A DNA stretch of 64,000 bases from Antarctobacter albus (lineage in GTDB: Bacteria; Pseudomonadota; Alphaproteobacteria; Rhodobacterales; Rhodobacteraceae), in NCBI RefSeq assembly GCF_900101505.1, contig NZ_FMZI01000015.1:44789-108788 (forward strand). Reading direction: 5' to 3'. The notes beneath the pieces were generated by a model. It was not told the DNA's origin. It worked only from the letters and a program-made list of their open reading frames with translations, and ran no database searches. Position numbers and translations under genes: made by a program. This document shows positions 53,122-60,967 of this stretch, in pieces (positions within the stretch are counted from its first letter, which is position 1; each line of letters begins with the position of its first letter).

Positions 53122-53619
53122 ATGACTGACTCCCTGAAAGTCGTTCCCACCGAAGATTCCGTTTCCACCGGGGTCCGCAACACCGAAACCCTGGCAAGCG
53201 GCCTGTCGGACGTTCTGGCCGATACCTACCGGCTGCTGTTCAAGACCCATGCCATTCACTGGAATGTCGAAGGGCCGCTGTTCTTTTCCGTGCACAACCT
53301 GACCGAGGAACAGTACCAGGATCTCTTTGCCGCTGCCGATGACCTGGCCGAGCGGATACGCGCGCTTGGACATCTTGCCCCGGCCCGCCTGGACGACATC
53401 ACCAAGAGATCGCGGGTCGACGACCTGTCTGCAAAGGCGACAACCGCCGACATGATCGAGGACCTGGCCCACGATCACGAGAAACTGGCACATCGTCTGC
53501 ATGCGCTGATCGCGCTGGCTGGTACGCATCGCGACCCTGTGACCGAAGACCTTGCAACCGCCCGCAGCGCATTTCATGAAAAGGCAGCCTGGATGCTGCG
53601 TGCCCTGGCAAAAAGCTGA
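53122..53619 (+). CDS. dps: Dps-family ferritin-like protein
   Basis: 165 residues. Dps ferroxidase residues visible: LLFKTHAIHWNVEGPLFFSV (His), EEQYQDLFAAADDLAERIRALG (Asp/Glu) and ending WMLRALAKS. In the family a dodecamer that stores iron, protects DNA and consumes peroxide. Slightly short of a DNA-binding N-tail, so DNA condensation is uncertain. Monocistronic with its own EcfG promoter and terminator. Confidence 0.93.
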   Translation: MTDSLKVVPTEDSVSTGVRNTETLASGLSDVLADTYRLLFKTHAIHWNVEGPLFFSVHNLTEEQYQDLFAAADDLAERIRALGHLAPARLDDITKRSRVDDLSAKATTADMIEDLAHDHEKLAHRLHALIALAGTHRDPVTEDLATARSAFHEKAAWMLRALAKS

Positions 53620-53644
53620 GGCACAGGACCAGGTATACAAAAAA

Positions 53645-53671
53645 GGCCCGCCGAAACCGGCGGGCCTTTTT
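53645..53671. terminator. Bidirectional terminator between dps and phyR
   Basis: GGCCCGCCG (53645-53653), loop AAAC, CGGCGGGCC (53658-53666), flanked by A4 and T5 tracts; ends both convergent transcripts. Confidence 0.88.
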
Positions 53672-53693
53672 CTTTTTCACATCAGTGATCAAG

Positions 53694-54506
53694 TCAGCGG
53701 ATCAACGTCTCTGTCGAGGCAAAGAACAGCGCCTGACTGACAGCGGATCGCACCTGGTTTTCTGTATAGGGCTTGGAGATCAGGAAGGCCGGCTCCGGCC
53801 CCTCGCCCGTCAGCAACCGTTCCGGGAAGGCGGTGATGAAGATCACGGGACGGTCGCCGTCGCGAGCGATGATCTGGTTGACCGCGTCGATCCCGCTGGA
53901 ATCGTCGGCCAGCTGGATGTCCGACAGGATCAGGTCCGGGGCCTCGCTGCTGGCGAGGTCCAGCGCCGCCGCCTCGGTGCGGGCAACGCCGGTGACACGG
54001 TGGCCCATGTCCATCACGATGCTTTCAAGATCCATCGCGATCACCGCCTCATCCTCGATGATCATGATCTTGCCGGAAATCGCGTCACGCATTTCAAGGA
54101 AGGCCGTATCGACATACTGGCCCGCCTCTTCGGTCGAGACCTGCATGATCTGGGCGACCTCCTCGATCGGGAATTCCTCGATCGTGTGCAGCAAGAGCGC
54201 CTCGCGCGTGTTTTCCGTCAGGCGCGACAGGTGTTTCTGCGCCCGTGCCGCCAGCCCCGTTTCGCCGCCGTCCTCGACCGGCATGCCCGAGGACATCCAG
54301 ATCGCGTGAAACACGCGGAACAGGGCGACCTTGGCGGTCAGGCCGGCATCGTACAGCTCGGGGTCGTTCAGGATGGCCTCAAGCGTTGCTGCGGCATAGC
54401 GGTCGCCGCTGTCCTGGCGCCCGGTCAGCGCGCGGGCGTAGCGGCGCAGGTAGGGAAGGTTGCCGCCGATTGCGGTTGTCATGTCCGAGGATGACTGAGC
54501 CGTCAT
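53694..54506 (-). CDS. phyR: General stress anti-anti-sigma response regulator PhyR
   Basis: 270 residues. N-terminal ECF-sigma-like domain (LPYLRRYARALTGRQDSGDR, VALFRVFHAIW, LTENTREALLLHTIEEFPIEEVAQIM) and C-terminal receiver domain (MIIEDEAVIAMDLESIV) with phospho-Asp196 in LILSDIQL and the KPYT Lys. On phosphorylation PhyR binds NepR and frees the EcfG sigma factor. Divergent from nepR-ecfG; its promoter is an EcfG site, giving autoregulation. Confidence 0.95.
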   Translation of the reverse strand: MTAQSSSDMTTAIGGNLPYLRRYARALTGRQDSGDRYAAATLEAILNDPELYDAGLTAKVALFRVFHAIWMSSGMPVEDGGETGLAARAQKHLSRLTENTREALLLHTIEEFPIEEVAQIMQVSTEEAGQYVDTAFLEMRDAISGKIMIIEDEAVIAMDLESIVMDMGHRVTGVARTEAAALDLASSEAPDLILSDIQLADDSSGIDAVNQIIARDGDRPVIFITAFPERLLTGEGPEPAFLISKPYTENQVRSAVSQALFFASTETLIR

Positions 54507-54537
54507 GCTTGTTGCTCCAAATATTAGTGCTACCTTT

Positions 54538-54570
54538 GGAACCGAACGCAGGCTGCAACGTTTTGGTTCC
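54538..54570. promoter_or_regulatory. Overlapping back-to-back EcfG promoters
   Basis: Plus strand: GGAAC 54538-54542, N16, CGTT 54559-54562, toward nepR. Minus strand: GGAAC 54570-54566, N17, CGTT 54548-54545, toward phyR. The two interleave in 33 bp, so the core circuit is driven from one symmetrical element. Confidence 0.85.
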
Positions 54571-54596
54571 GTAATGAGGCGTTGCGAGATCCAAAG

Positions 54597-54779
54597 ATGA
54601 CAAAACACATGACGCGTAAACAACTCAATTCAAGAGTCGTCGACGAAATCGACAGGAACTTGAGACAGGCCTTCGATGACATGGCCCAGCAGCCCGTGCC
54701 CGATCGGTTCACCGACCTGCTGGCGCAATTGAAAGCCGCCGAGGATAAAAAGAACAGCGGGGGCCAGCAAGATGCGTGA
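54597..54779 (+). CDS. nepR: Anti-sigma factor NepR
   Basis: 60 residues from the ATG at 54597 (alternative 54609). The NepR core NRNLRQAFDDMAQQPVPDRF-like segment (IDRNLRQAFDDM, PVPDRFTDLLAQL) is present. NepR holds EcfG inactive until PhyR-P captures it. Overlaps ecfG by 8 bp, which couples synthesis of sigma and anti-sigma. Confidence 0.93.
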   Translation: MTKHMTRKQLNSRVVDEIDRNLRQAFDDMAQQPVPDRFTDLLAQLKAAEDKKNSGGQQDA

Positions 54780-55317
54780 CCCCCGCGAGGAACTGACCGA
54801 GCACATCGGCTCGTTGCGCGCCTTTGCGCTGTCGCTGACCCGGAACTCTGCCACGGCGGACGACCTCGTCCAAGAGACGCTGGTCAAGGCATGGACGAAC
54901 ATCGACAGCTTTCAGCAGGGCACCAACATGCGGGCCTGGCTGTTCACGATCCTGCGCAACACGTTCTATTCGCTGCGGCGCAAGCGCAAGCGCGAGGTCG
55001 AGGATGCCGACGGCACGATGAGCGAAAGCCTTGCGACCAAACCCGATCACGACGGGCGTCTGAACCTACGAGATTTCAAGGTGGCCTTCGATCAGTTGCC
55101 CGACACGCAGCGCGAGGCGCTGGTGCTGATCGGTGCACAGGGCCTGGCCTACGAAGAAGCGGCAGAGGTCTGCGGCGTCGCCGTGGGCACGATCAAGAGC
55201 CGCGTGGGCCGCGCGCGCGCCCGGCTGGCCGAATTGATGGACCTGTCCGAGGAAGAAAGCCTCGAGATCACGGATTCCGTCACGCAAGGCGTCGTTGGGT
55301 CTCGCCCCGCCGCCTGA
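54772..55317 (+). CDS. ecfG: EcfG-family ECF sigma factor
   Basis: 181 residues. Region 2 (HIGSLRAFALSLTRNSATAD, DLVQETLVKAWTNIDSF, MRAWLFTILRNTFYS) and region 4 (VAFDQLPDTQREALVLIGAQ, LAYEEAAEVCGVAVGTIKSR) are typical of EcfG. Recognises GGAAC/CGTT promoters, which abound in this region. Ends before a strong terminator at 55342. Confidence 0.95.
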   Translation: MRDPREELTEHIGSLRAFALSLTRNSATADDLVQETLVKAWTNIDSFQQGTNMRAWLFTILRNTFYSLRRKRKREVEDADGTMSESLATKPDHDGRLNLRDFKVAFDQLPDTQREALVLIGAQGLAYEEAAEVCGVAVGTIKSRVGRARARLAELMDLSEEESLEITDSVTQGVVGSRPAA

Positions 55318-55341
55318 TCCGTTTCGCCGCGTCACATCACT

Positions 55342-55370
55342 CGGCCCGCATTCCGCGGGCCGTTTTTTTT
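55342..55370 (+). terminator. Rho-independent terminator after ecfG
   Basis: CGGCCCGC (55342-55349), loop ATTCC, GCGGGCCG (55355-55362), then eight T (55363-55370). Confidence 0.92.
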
Positions 55371-55374
55371 CATT

Positions 55375-56304
55375 TCAGGCCTCGGCCCGCGCCCCCACAC
55401 GCGCGCGGTGCGGTCCAAAGGCGCAGGCCAGCGCAAGGATGACGCCCGAGACGGTCGCGATCATCCCCGCCGCGCTGACGGCATTGTCCCCGCCCAGCCA
55501 GAGCGGCCCGTAGCCCGCCAGAACGTATCCCAGCACGGCCGCGACAACCGCGAACAGCACCGACCACCAGACCTGCCGTTCCAGCCCGTTGGTCATCATC
55601 CGGGCCGCCGCCGGCGGGCAGATGAACATGGCGATCACGATGATTGACCCCACGGCATCAAAGGCCGCGACCGCTGCCACCGCCGCCGTGATGACCAGGC
55701 CCATGCCGATCATGCCCACCGGCAGGCCCAACGCCTGGGCAAAGCCCTCGTCGAAGGTGGAAATCTTCAGCCAGCGCCAGAAGACCAGCGTCAGCAGGAT
55801 AACCCCCGCACAGACCACGGCGATGCGCGGCAGTTCCTCGGGCACGCCGGCCAGCGCCCAGGGATCAAAGAGCGAGGACCAGTCCGTCGCGCGCAGCCAG
55901 ACCAGCGATTCAAGATTGCCCATCAGAGCATGTTCCACATCCAGGTGGACGCTGGAGGTATCGCTCTGCTCCAAGAGCAAGACGCCCCCCGCAAAAAGCG
56001 TGGTAAAGGTCACACCCATCGCCGCGCCCGGTTCGATCCGACCGAGCCGCTTGATCGCCTCGATCAGCACAACAGCCACCACGGCGGCCCCGGCGGCACC
56101 CAGCAGCATCGGGATCGCGGCCACGACGCCGGTCAGAAGAAAAGCCACCACGATCCCCGGCAGGACGACATGGCTGATGGCATCGCCGATCAGCGCCTGC
56201 CGCCGCAGGATCAGGAAGTTTCCCGGCAAGGCACAGGCGACAGAGGCCAGCACGCCGATCAGCATGGGTGTCAGGGAGAACATGACGAATTCGCTGCCCA
56301 TCAC
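55375..56304 (-). CDS. Manganese/zinc ABC transporter permease 2
   Basis: 309 residues with about eight membrane helices of the ABC-3 (ZnuB/MntB/SitD) family: NFLILRRQALIGDAISHVVLP and DAVGSIIVIAMFICPPAAARM. Starts with GTG (56304) or ATG (56301), overlapping the previous gene (GTGA). Last gene of a four-gene metal importer operon. Confidence 0.88.
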   Translation of the reverse strand: MMGSEFVMFSLTPMLIGVLASVACALPGNFLILRRQALIGDAISHVVLPGIVVAFLLTGVVAAIPMLLGAAGAAVVAVVLIEAIKRLGRIEPGAAMGVTFTTLFAGGVLLLEQSDTSSVHLDVEHALMGNLESLVWLRATDWSSLFDPWALAGVPEELPRIAVVCAGVILLTLVFWRWLKISTFDEGFAQALGLPVGMIGMGLVITAAVAAVAAFDAVGSIIVIAMFICPPAAARMMTNGLERQVWWSVLFAVVAAVLGYVLAGYGPLWLGGDNAVSAAGMIATVSGVILALACAFGPHRARVGARAEA

Positions 56305-57518
56305 AGCCCCTCTCCTATGGCACGCGGGCCGCCGATGCGGCTGTCGAACTCGGCGATCTCGTCGGGGGCAAAGACATCTTCGATCGGGGTCAGCCCGTCA
56401 TAGCGCCCGGTCAGCCCGGTGTCCTGATGGATTTCGCGGGCCACGTCCCAGCGGCGTTCGTCGCGGGCGATCTTGGCCGCCTGGGCGCGCCCGGTTTCCG
56501 TGGCAACGCCATCGGCACGGATCAGCCCCTCGCCCCGCAAGACACGCAGGGTCAGCTCGTCGTGGATCGGCTCCTGCCGCGCCAATGCCAAGAGGCCCTG
56601 CCGACGGTGCACCTTGCGCTGGAACCGGCGGTGCCGGAACACCGCCGCCGCCACGCCGCGCGCGGGAGCGAGGAAGAGCGACAGCAGGAACAGGCCCGCC
56701 GCGACGAGTACGATGATCGGCCCCGTCGGCAGATCGGGGGCCGAGGCGGACAGCGCCGCGCCCAGGTACCCCGACACAGCGCCAATGCCCCCCGCGTACC
56801 AAATCAGGGATTGGCTACGCTCGGTCCAGAACCGCGCAGTGACCGGCGGGATGATCAGCATCGCCACGATCAGGATCAGCCCGACGATCTTGAGCCCGAT
56901 CACCGTGACCGCCATGACCAGCGCCATCATCAGCCGGTCGATCCCCGGCACGTTGACGCCGCTCGCCGCCGCGTATTCCGCGTCAAAGGCCACCAGCGTC
57001 ATCGGTCGCCGCATCACCCAAGTCGCCAGAACCGCCAGCGAGCCACCCACGGCGATCACGATGGCGTCCTGGAACAGCATCCCGGCGGTCGAGCCGAGCA
57101 GAAAGCTCTCCAACCCTGCCTGGCGGCCGGAGCTCATTGTCTGGATCACGGTCAGGATGACGATCCCCAGCCCGAAAAAGACGGAGAGCACCGCGCCGAT
57201 GGCCGCATCCTCGCTGAGCCGGGTGCGCCGGGTCATCCATTCCACCGCCAAGAGGCCGATCCCGGCGGTCACGGCAGACCCCGCCAGAAGACCCAGCAGG
57301 TTGCGCCCGTCGCCGCCCAGCCAGACCATCGCGATGAAGGCCAGCCCGACGCCGGGCAACGTGGCATGGGCCACTGCGTCGGACACCAGCGCGCGCTTGC
57401 GCAGGAAAAGAAAGGTTCCGGCGGCGCCGGCAGCAAAGCCCAGCAAAGCGGCGCCCACGGCCACCAGCGCCGCATTGTAGCCCGCTTGCAGCAGCAACGC
57501 CTCGATCAACGGGGTCAC
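56301..57518 (-). CDS. Manganese/zinc ABC transporter permease 1 with C-terminal winged-helix-like domain
   Basis: 405 residues, longer than the usual ~280. Residues 1-285 are an ABC-3 permease (FLFLRKRALVSDAVAHATLP, IVGLILIVAMLIIPPVTARF). The last ~110 residues are soluble and look like a MntR/DtxR-type HTH and dimer region (QEPIHDELTLRVLRGEGLIR, RDERRWDVAREIHQDTGLTG). Such fusions are known in MntC/SitC-like proteins. The domain may sense metal or couple regulation (inference). Confidence 0.85.
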   Translation of the reverse strand: MTPLIEALLLQAGYNAALVAVGAALLGFAAGAAGTFLFLRKRALVSDAVAHATLPGVGLAFIAMVWLGGDGRNLLGLLAGSAVTAGIGLLAVEWMTRRTRLSEDAAIGAVLSVFFGLGIVILTVIQTMSSGRQAGLESFLLGSTAGMLFQDAIVIAVGGSLAVLATWVMRRPMTLVAFDAEYAAASGVNVPGIDRLMMALVMAVTVIGLKIVGLILIVAMLIIPPVTARFWTERSQSLIWYAGGIGAVSGYLGAALSASAPDLPTGPIIVLVAAGLFLLSLFLAPARGVAAAVFRHRRFQRKVHRRQGLLALARQEPIHDELTLRVLRGEGLIRADGVATETGRAQAAKIARDERRWDVAREIHQDTGLTGRYDGLTPIEDVFAPDEIAEFDSRIGGPRAIGEGL

Positions 57519-58330
57519 GCGCCCTCCACCAGGTTCAACTGGTCGATATGCGTGGCAGCAAGCCGCCCGCCGTAGGTGGCATTCAGGGTCTCGCCATTGA
57601 AGGTTGTCCTGACCGGGCCTTCGGCGATGCGGCGCACGTTGATCATGAAGACATTGTCGAAATAGTCGCGCACCGTGGCTAGGTCATGGTGGACGCAGAC
57701 CACCGCCTTGCCTTCGGCCTTGAGCGCTTTCAGAACGTCGATGATCGCCCGTTCGGTCGCCGCATCCACCCCGGCGAAAGGTTCGTCCAGCAGGTAGAGG
57801 TCCGCGTCCTGCGCCAGCGCCCGGGCCAGGAAGACCCGTTGCTGCTGGCCGCCCGACAGCTGGCCGATCTGGCGGTCGGCAAAGCTGGCCATGCCGACCC
57901 GGTCGAGACAGGACAGGGCCCGCGCCTTGAGAGCGCCGGTCAGCCGCCCCAGCAGGCCGACCTGACGGTACAGGCCCATCATCACCACGTCGATCACCGT
58001 GGTCGGGAAATCCCAGTCGACGCTGGCGCGCTGGGGGACATAGGCGATGCGCCCGCGGACCGTCTCGATCGGCTGACCGAAGACGCTGACCTCGCCCGAC
58101 AGCCGCGGGATTACGCCCAGCGCGGCCTTCAGCAAGGTCGACTTGCCCGCCCCGTTCGGCCCGATGATCGCGGTCATCTCGCCCGCAGGGAAGGCCGCAT
58201 CGACGGAAAACACCGCAGGTTTCTCACCGTAGGACACGGTCAGGCCCCGCAGGCTCAGGGCGGCGTCAGGGCGCGCCGGCGCCGCCGCCTGCCCGCCGGA
58301 TGCGGCCAAGGTCACGGAAGGTTCGGTCAT
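57515..58330 (-). CDS. Manganese/zinc ABC transporter ATP-binding protein
   Basis: 271 residues. Walker A IIGPNGAGKSTLLKAALG, ABC signature LSGGQQQRVFLARAL, Walker B DLYLLDEPFAGVD, H-loop VCVHHDLATV. ZnuC/MntA/SitB type. Overlaps the binding-protein gene stop by ATGA. Confidence 0.92.
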   Translation of the reverse strand: MTEPSVTLAASGGQAAAPARPDAALSLRGLTVSYGEKPAVFSVDAAFPAGEMTAIIGPNGAGKSTLLKAALGVIPRLSGEVSVFGQPIETVRGRIAYVPQRASVDWDFPTTVIDVVMMGLYRQVGLLGRLTGALKARALSCLDRVGMASFADRQIGQLSGGQQQRVFLARALAQDADLYLLDEPFAGVDAATERAIIDVLKALKAEGKAVVCVHHDLATVRDYFDNVFMINVRRIAEGPVRTTFNGETLNATYGGRLAATHIDQLNLVEGA

Positions 58331-59286
58331 CCGTTCAACAGTCCTTTCATGCCATCGCGCGGGACGTCGCCGCCAAGGGCCCCGGCAATGGTTGTCGCGT
58401 TGTGATCAATCATGCCGACATAGGTGCCGACGTAGGTACCCGGCTCTCCCATCGCGTCCGAGAAGAGCTCGCCGCCGATGACAACCTCGTGCCCCTTGGC
58501 GGCGGCACCTTCGATCAGGGCGCGGATGTTGCGATCAGAAACAGAGCTTTCGACAAAGACCGCGCCGATGCGGCGATCCACCAGGATATCCACCAGATCC
58601 GCGATCCGGCGCAGCCCGGCTTCGGACTCTGTCGAGATACCCTGGATGCCCATGACCTCGAACCCGTAGGCCTGGCCGAAATAGTTGAAGGCGTCATGCG
58701 CCGTGACCAGCACGCGGCTTTCCTCGGGCACGCTGGCGAGGATGCCGGCGGCATAGGTGGCCAGCTCGTCCAGTTCTGCCAGGTGCGCGGCGGCATTGGC
58801 GGCAAAGACCTCGGCACTGTCGGGTCGCACCGCGCTCAACGCGTCGCGTACGTTTTCCACCACATGTGTCCAGAGATCAGGCACCATCCAGACGTGCGGG
58901 TCGAACTTGTCGTCGTAGTCGTCATGGGCCAGCAGCAGGTCGCGCGGCAGCCCCTCGGCCACAGCGGTCGTTGTGCCGCGTTCGCCCAGATCCTGAAGGA
59001 ATTCCTCCATCTGCGCCTCGAGGTAGAGACCATGCCAGAGCACGACATCCGCGCGGGCCATCGCCACGATGTCGCTGCGGGTCTGGCGATAGCTGTGCGG
59101 ATCGACACCCGGCCCCATCAGGCCACGGACCTCGACAAGATCGCCCCCCACCTGCCGCGCGGCATCGGCGATCATGCCCGTGGTCGCGACCACGGTTGTC
59201 ACCCCCTGCGCGGCCAGGCCTTTGGCCGACAGGGCCAGCGGCAAGGTCGCCAGTCCGGCAAGAAGCTTTCGCTTGGTCAAAGTCAC
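58327..59286 (-). CDS. Manganese/zinc ABC transporter substrate-binding protein
   Basis: 319 residues from a GTG at 59286, which has a perfect GGAGGTGCACA site; the longer ATG frame has no RBS. Lipoprotein/Sec-like N-terminus ending LSAKGLAAQ. Cluster A-I fold: VATTGMIADAARQVGG, HSYRQTRSD (GVDPHSY, metal His), VLWHGLYLE, DPHVWMVPD and VLVTAHDAFNYFG, EVMGIQGIST. The lack of a long His-rich loop and the second metal-site residues (HDAFNYF, ESSVSD) favour Mn over Zn. Confidence 0.9.
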   Translation of the reverse strand: MTLTKRKLLAGLATLPLALSAKGLAAQGVTTVVATTGMIADAARQVGGDLVEVRGLMGPGVDPHSYRQTRSDIVAMARADVVLWHGLYLEAQMEEFLQDLGERGTTTAVAEGLPRDLLLAHDDYDDKFDPHVWMVPDLWTHVVENVRDALSAVRPDSAEVFAANAAAHLAELDELATYAAGILASVPEESRVLVTAHDAFNYFGQAYGFEVMGIQGISTESEAGLRRIADLVDILVDRRIGAVFVESSVSDRNIRALIEGAAAKGHEVVIGGELFSDAMGEPGTYVGTYVGMIDHNATTIAGALGGDVPRDGMKGLLNG

Positions 59287-59353
59287 TGTGCACCTCCTCA
59301 AGACGACACCCCGGCGATACACCCGCCGAGGCGTTTTCACCTGCGAGATATAG

Positions 59354-59397
59354 TGCGACTAATTCGCAAGAGTCAATGAAAATGAGAATTAGTCGCA
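59354..59397. promoter_or_regulatory. 12-bp inverted-repeat operator upstream of the metal transporter
   Basis: TGCGACTAATTC (59354-59365) and GAATTAGTCGCA (59386-59397) are a perfect 12-bp inverted repeat with a 20-bp AT-rich spacer, 68 bp upstream of the GTG start. The right arm reads AATGAGAATTAGTCGCA, similar to Fur/Mur-family boxes. It probably places the operon under Mn/Fe-responsive repression (Mur/Fur); identity of the regulator is inference. Confidence 0.7.
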
Positions 59398-59544
59398 ACT
59401 AGGGCCGCCAAAATCATTCCACGTCGCCAAGTCCGCCCATTTTTTCACCACGCCCGTCACCATCGGGCACGTCACCTCCGGGCTTGAGCCGTGTGCCGCA
59501 GCGTGTCAGCCTGACCTTCTGTTGCGAACCGGCAGGAGGGTCCT

Positions 59545-60429
59545 ATGGCGACCGAGCTTTCGCGCATCCGGCACTACCCCGAGCTGGACGGCAAGACGCT
59601 GCTGGTCTGCGTCGGCGCCATGAAATGCGCGACGAGCTGGTTGCACGCCTACATGGGCGGACTGGAGGGCGTGTCGCCCTCTCCGCTCAAGGAACTGCAT
59701 TTCTTCAGCCGAGATTTCCCGGAACATGCCCTGAGTGACATGGACCTTCTGGCAGTCCGTCGTTTGACGTTGTTCCTGTCGCAAGAGGGGCACCCGGCAG
59801 AGCACCTGGCCGCTTCGCCGATGCTCCAGGCCGCACTGGACCGGGTGCAGATGATCTATGACGACAACGCCTATTTCGGCCATATGGCCCGGATCAGCAC
59901 CCTGCAGACACGGGTGATATGCGATGTCACCCCGGCCTATTCAGTGCTGGGGACGGTGGGTTTTTCCCATATGCAGGCCTTTTGCGCCACGCAGGACATC
60001 CGGCTGAAACTGCTGTTCGTCATGCGTGACCCCGTCGAACGGCTGTGGTCTCAACTGCGGCACATGCAGCAACAGGGCCTGACAGAGGACGCCACGCAGG
60101 CTTGGGCCGACGCCCTGGACGCGCCCGCGATCATGGCGCGCGGCGACTACCGGGCGACCGTCACGGCACTGGACGACTGTTTCGCGCCCGAGGATCTTCT
60201 GTACCTCTTCTACGAGGATCTCGCCGGGGGCGACGCCCTGCCCCGGCTATGTCGCTTTCTGGACACCCCCTGGCGGTCGCCCGGCCCCGGGCTACGCCGG
60301 AATGAAACCACCGTGGGAACCGCCCTGCCCCATGACGCGCAAAAGGCCCTGGCCGCGGCCCTGGCGCCCCAATACGCCTTCTGCCGCGCACGGTTCGGCG
60401 GAGACCTGCCGAAGCAATGGCAAGGTTAA
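59545..60429 (+). CDS. PAPS-dependent sulfotransferase
   Basis: 294 residues, GGAGGGTCCT before the ATG. 5'-phosphosulfate loop VGAMKCATSWLHAYM at the N-terminus, KELHFFSRDF, and the 3'-phosphate site LFVMRDPVERLWSQLRH. Transfers sulfate from PAPS to a sugar, lipid or other acceptor; acceptor unknown. Cytoplasmic, no signal peptide. Stands alone; the next gene encodes an 89-residue protein 131 bp later. Confidence 0.88.
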   Translation: MATELSRIRHYPELDGKTLLVCVGAMKCATSWLHAYMGGLEGVSPSPLKELHFFSRDFPEHALSDMDLLAVRRLTLFLSQEGHPAEHLAASPMLQAALDRVQMIYDDNAYFGHMARISTLQTRVICDVTPAYSVLGTVGFSHMQAFCATQDIRLKLLFVMRDPVERLWSQLRHMQQQGLTEDATQAWADALDAPAIMARGDYRATVTALDDCFAPEDLLYLFYEDLAGGDALPRLCRFLDTPWRSPGPGLRRNETTVGTALPHDAQKALAAALAPQYAFCRARFGGDLPKQWQG

Positions 60430-60560
60430 CCTGACTGTCCGCAACGCGACGGATGCGGGATACTGGCAGCCACACCGCTGACACCGGTGCAGGCCTGAGA
60501 CTTCCTTGACCAGTAATCCCCGCCCCAAGGTTCGGGGCGTCCATCCAGGAGACCAGCCAA

Positions 60561-60830
60561 ATGCCCGAAGACGGTATCATCATCGACGACATCGGCTTTC
60601 GCTTCTTCAGCCAGGACAACGGTCCCTTCATCGCCAATGACCGCGCGGTGCAGCAGACCTTTGACCAACTGGCGGACCGTATCGTCCAGGAAGCCGCGTT
60701 CGACCACCTGGGCGCAGCTCGCGAGGCAGTTCAAAGCGCCGCGCGCCGCAAATTCACCGAGGACCCGCGGGATCAACCGGATCTGCAGGACACCGAGGAC
60801 TATGTCCCCGGAGACGAATTCTTTTTCTAA
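60561..60830 (+). CDS. Small acidic protein of unknown function
   Basis: 89 residues, GGAGACCAGCCAA before the ATG. Strongly acidic with a compact start (MPEDGIIIDDIGFRFFSQDN) and end (DYVPGDEFFF). No signal or membrane segment. I do not recognise a family. Followed by a 9-bp inverted repeat before nrdJ. Confidence 0.6.
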   Translation: MPEDGIIIDDIGFRFFSQDNGPFIANDRAVQQTFDQLADRIVQEAAFDHLGAAREAVQSAARRKFTEDPRDQPDLQDTEDYVPGDEFFF

Positions 60831-60840
60831 AAAACCATAA

Positions 60841-60876
60841 CATGCGCCGGGGCAAACCACTTGCATTCGGCGCATG
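60841..60876. other. Inverted repeat between the small acidic gene and nrdJ
   Basis: CATGCGCCG (60841-60849) and CGGCGCATG (60868-60876), 18-nt loop, 91 bp before the nrdJ start. No T-run. Could be a termination hairpin or regulatory site for nrdJ. I see no convincing B12-riboswitch or NrdR box in the 137-bp gap. Confidence 0.35.
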
Positions 60877-60967
60877 ATCTGGGGGACATGGCGGCAAGCC
60901 TGTCAATCTGTTGTGGAAAACTCGGGTTGCAGCTACATTGTTCAGCCTGCCACCTGAGGGAATCGCC

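Noticed and set aside
60831..60967. Possible cobalamin riboswitch or NrdR box before nrdJ
   Set aside because: The gap is only 137 bp, lacks a B12-box-like conserved core and shows no NrdR-type palindrome; only a plain 9-bp dyad is present.
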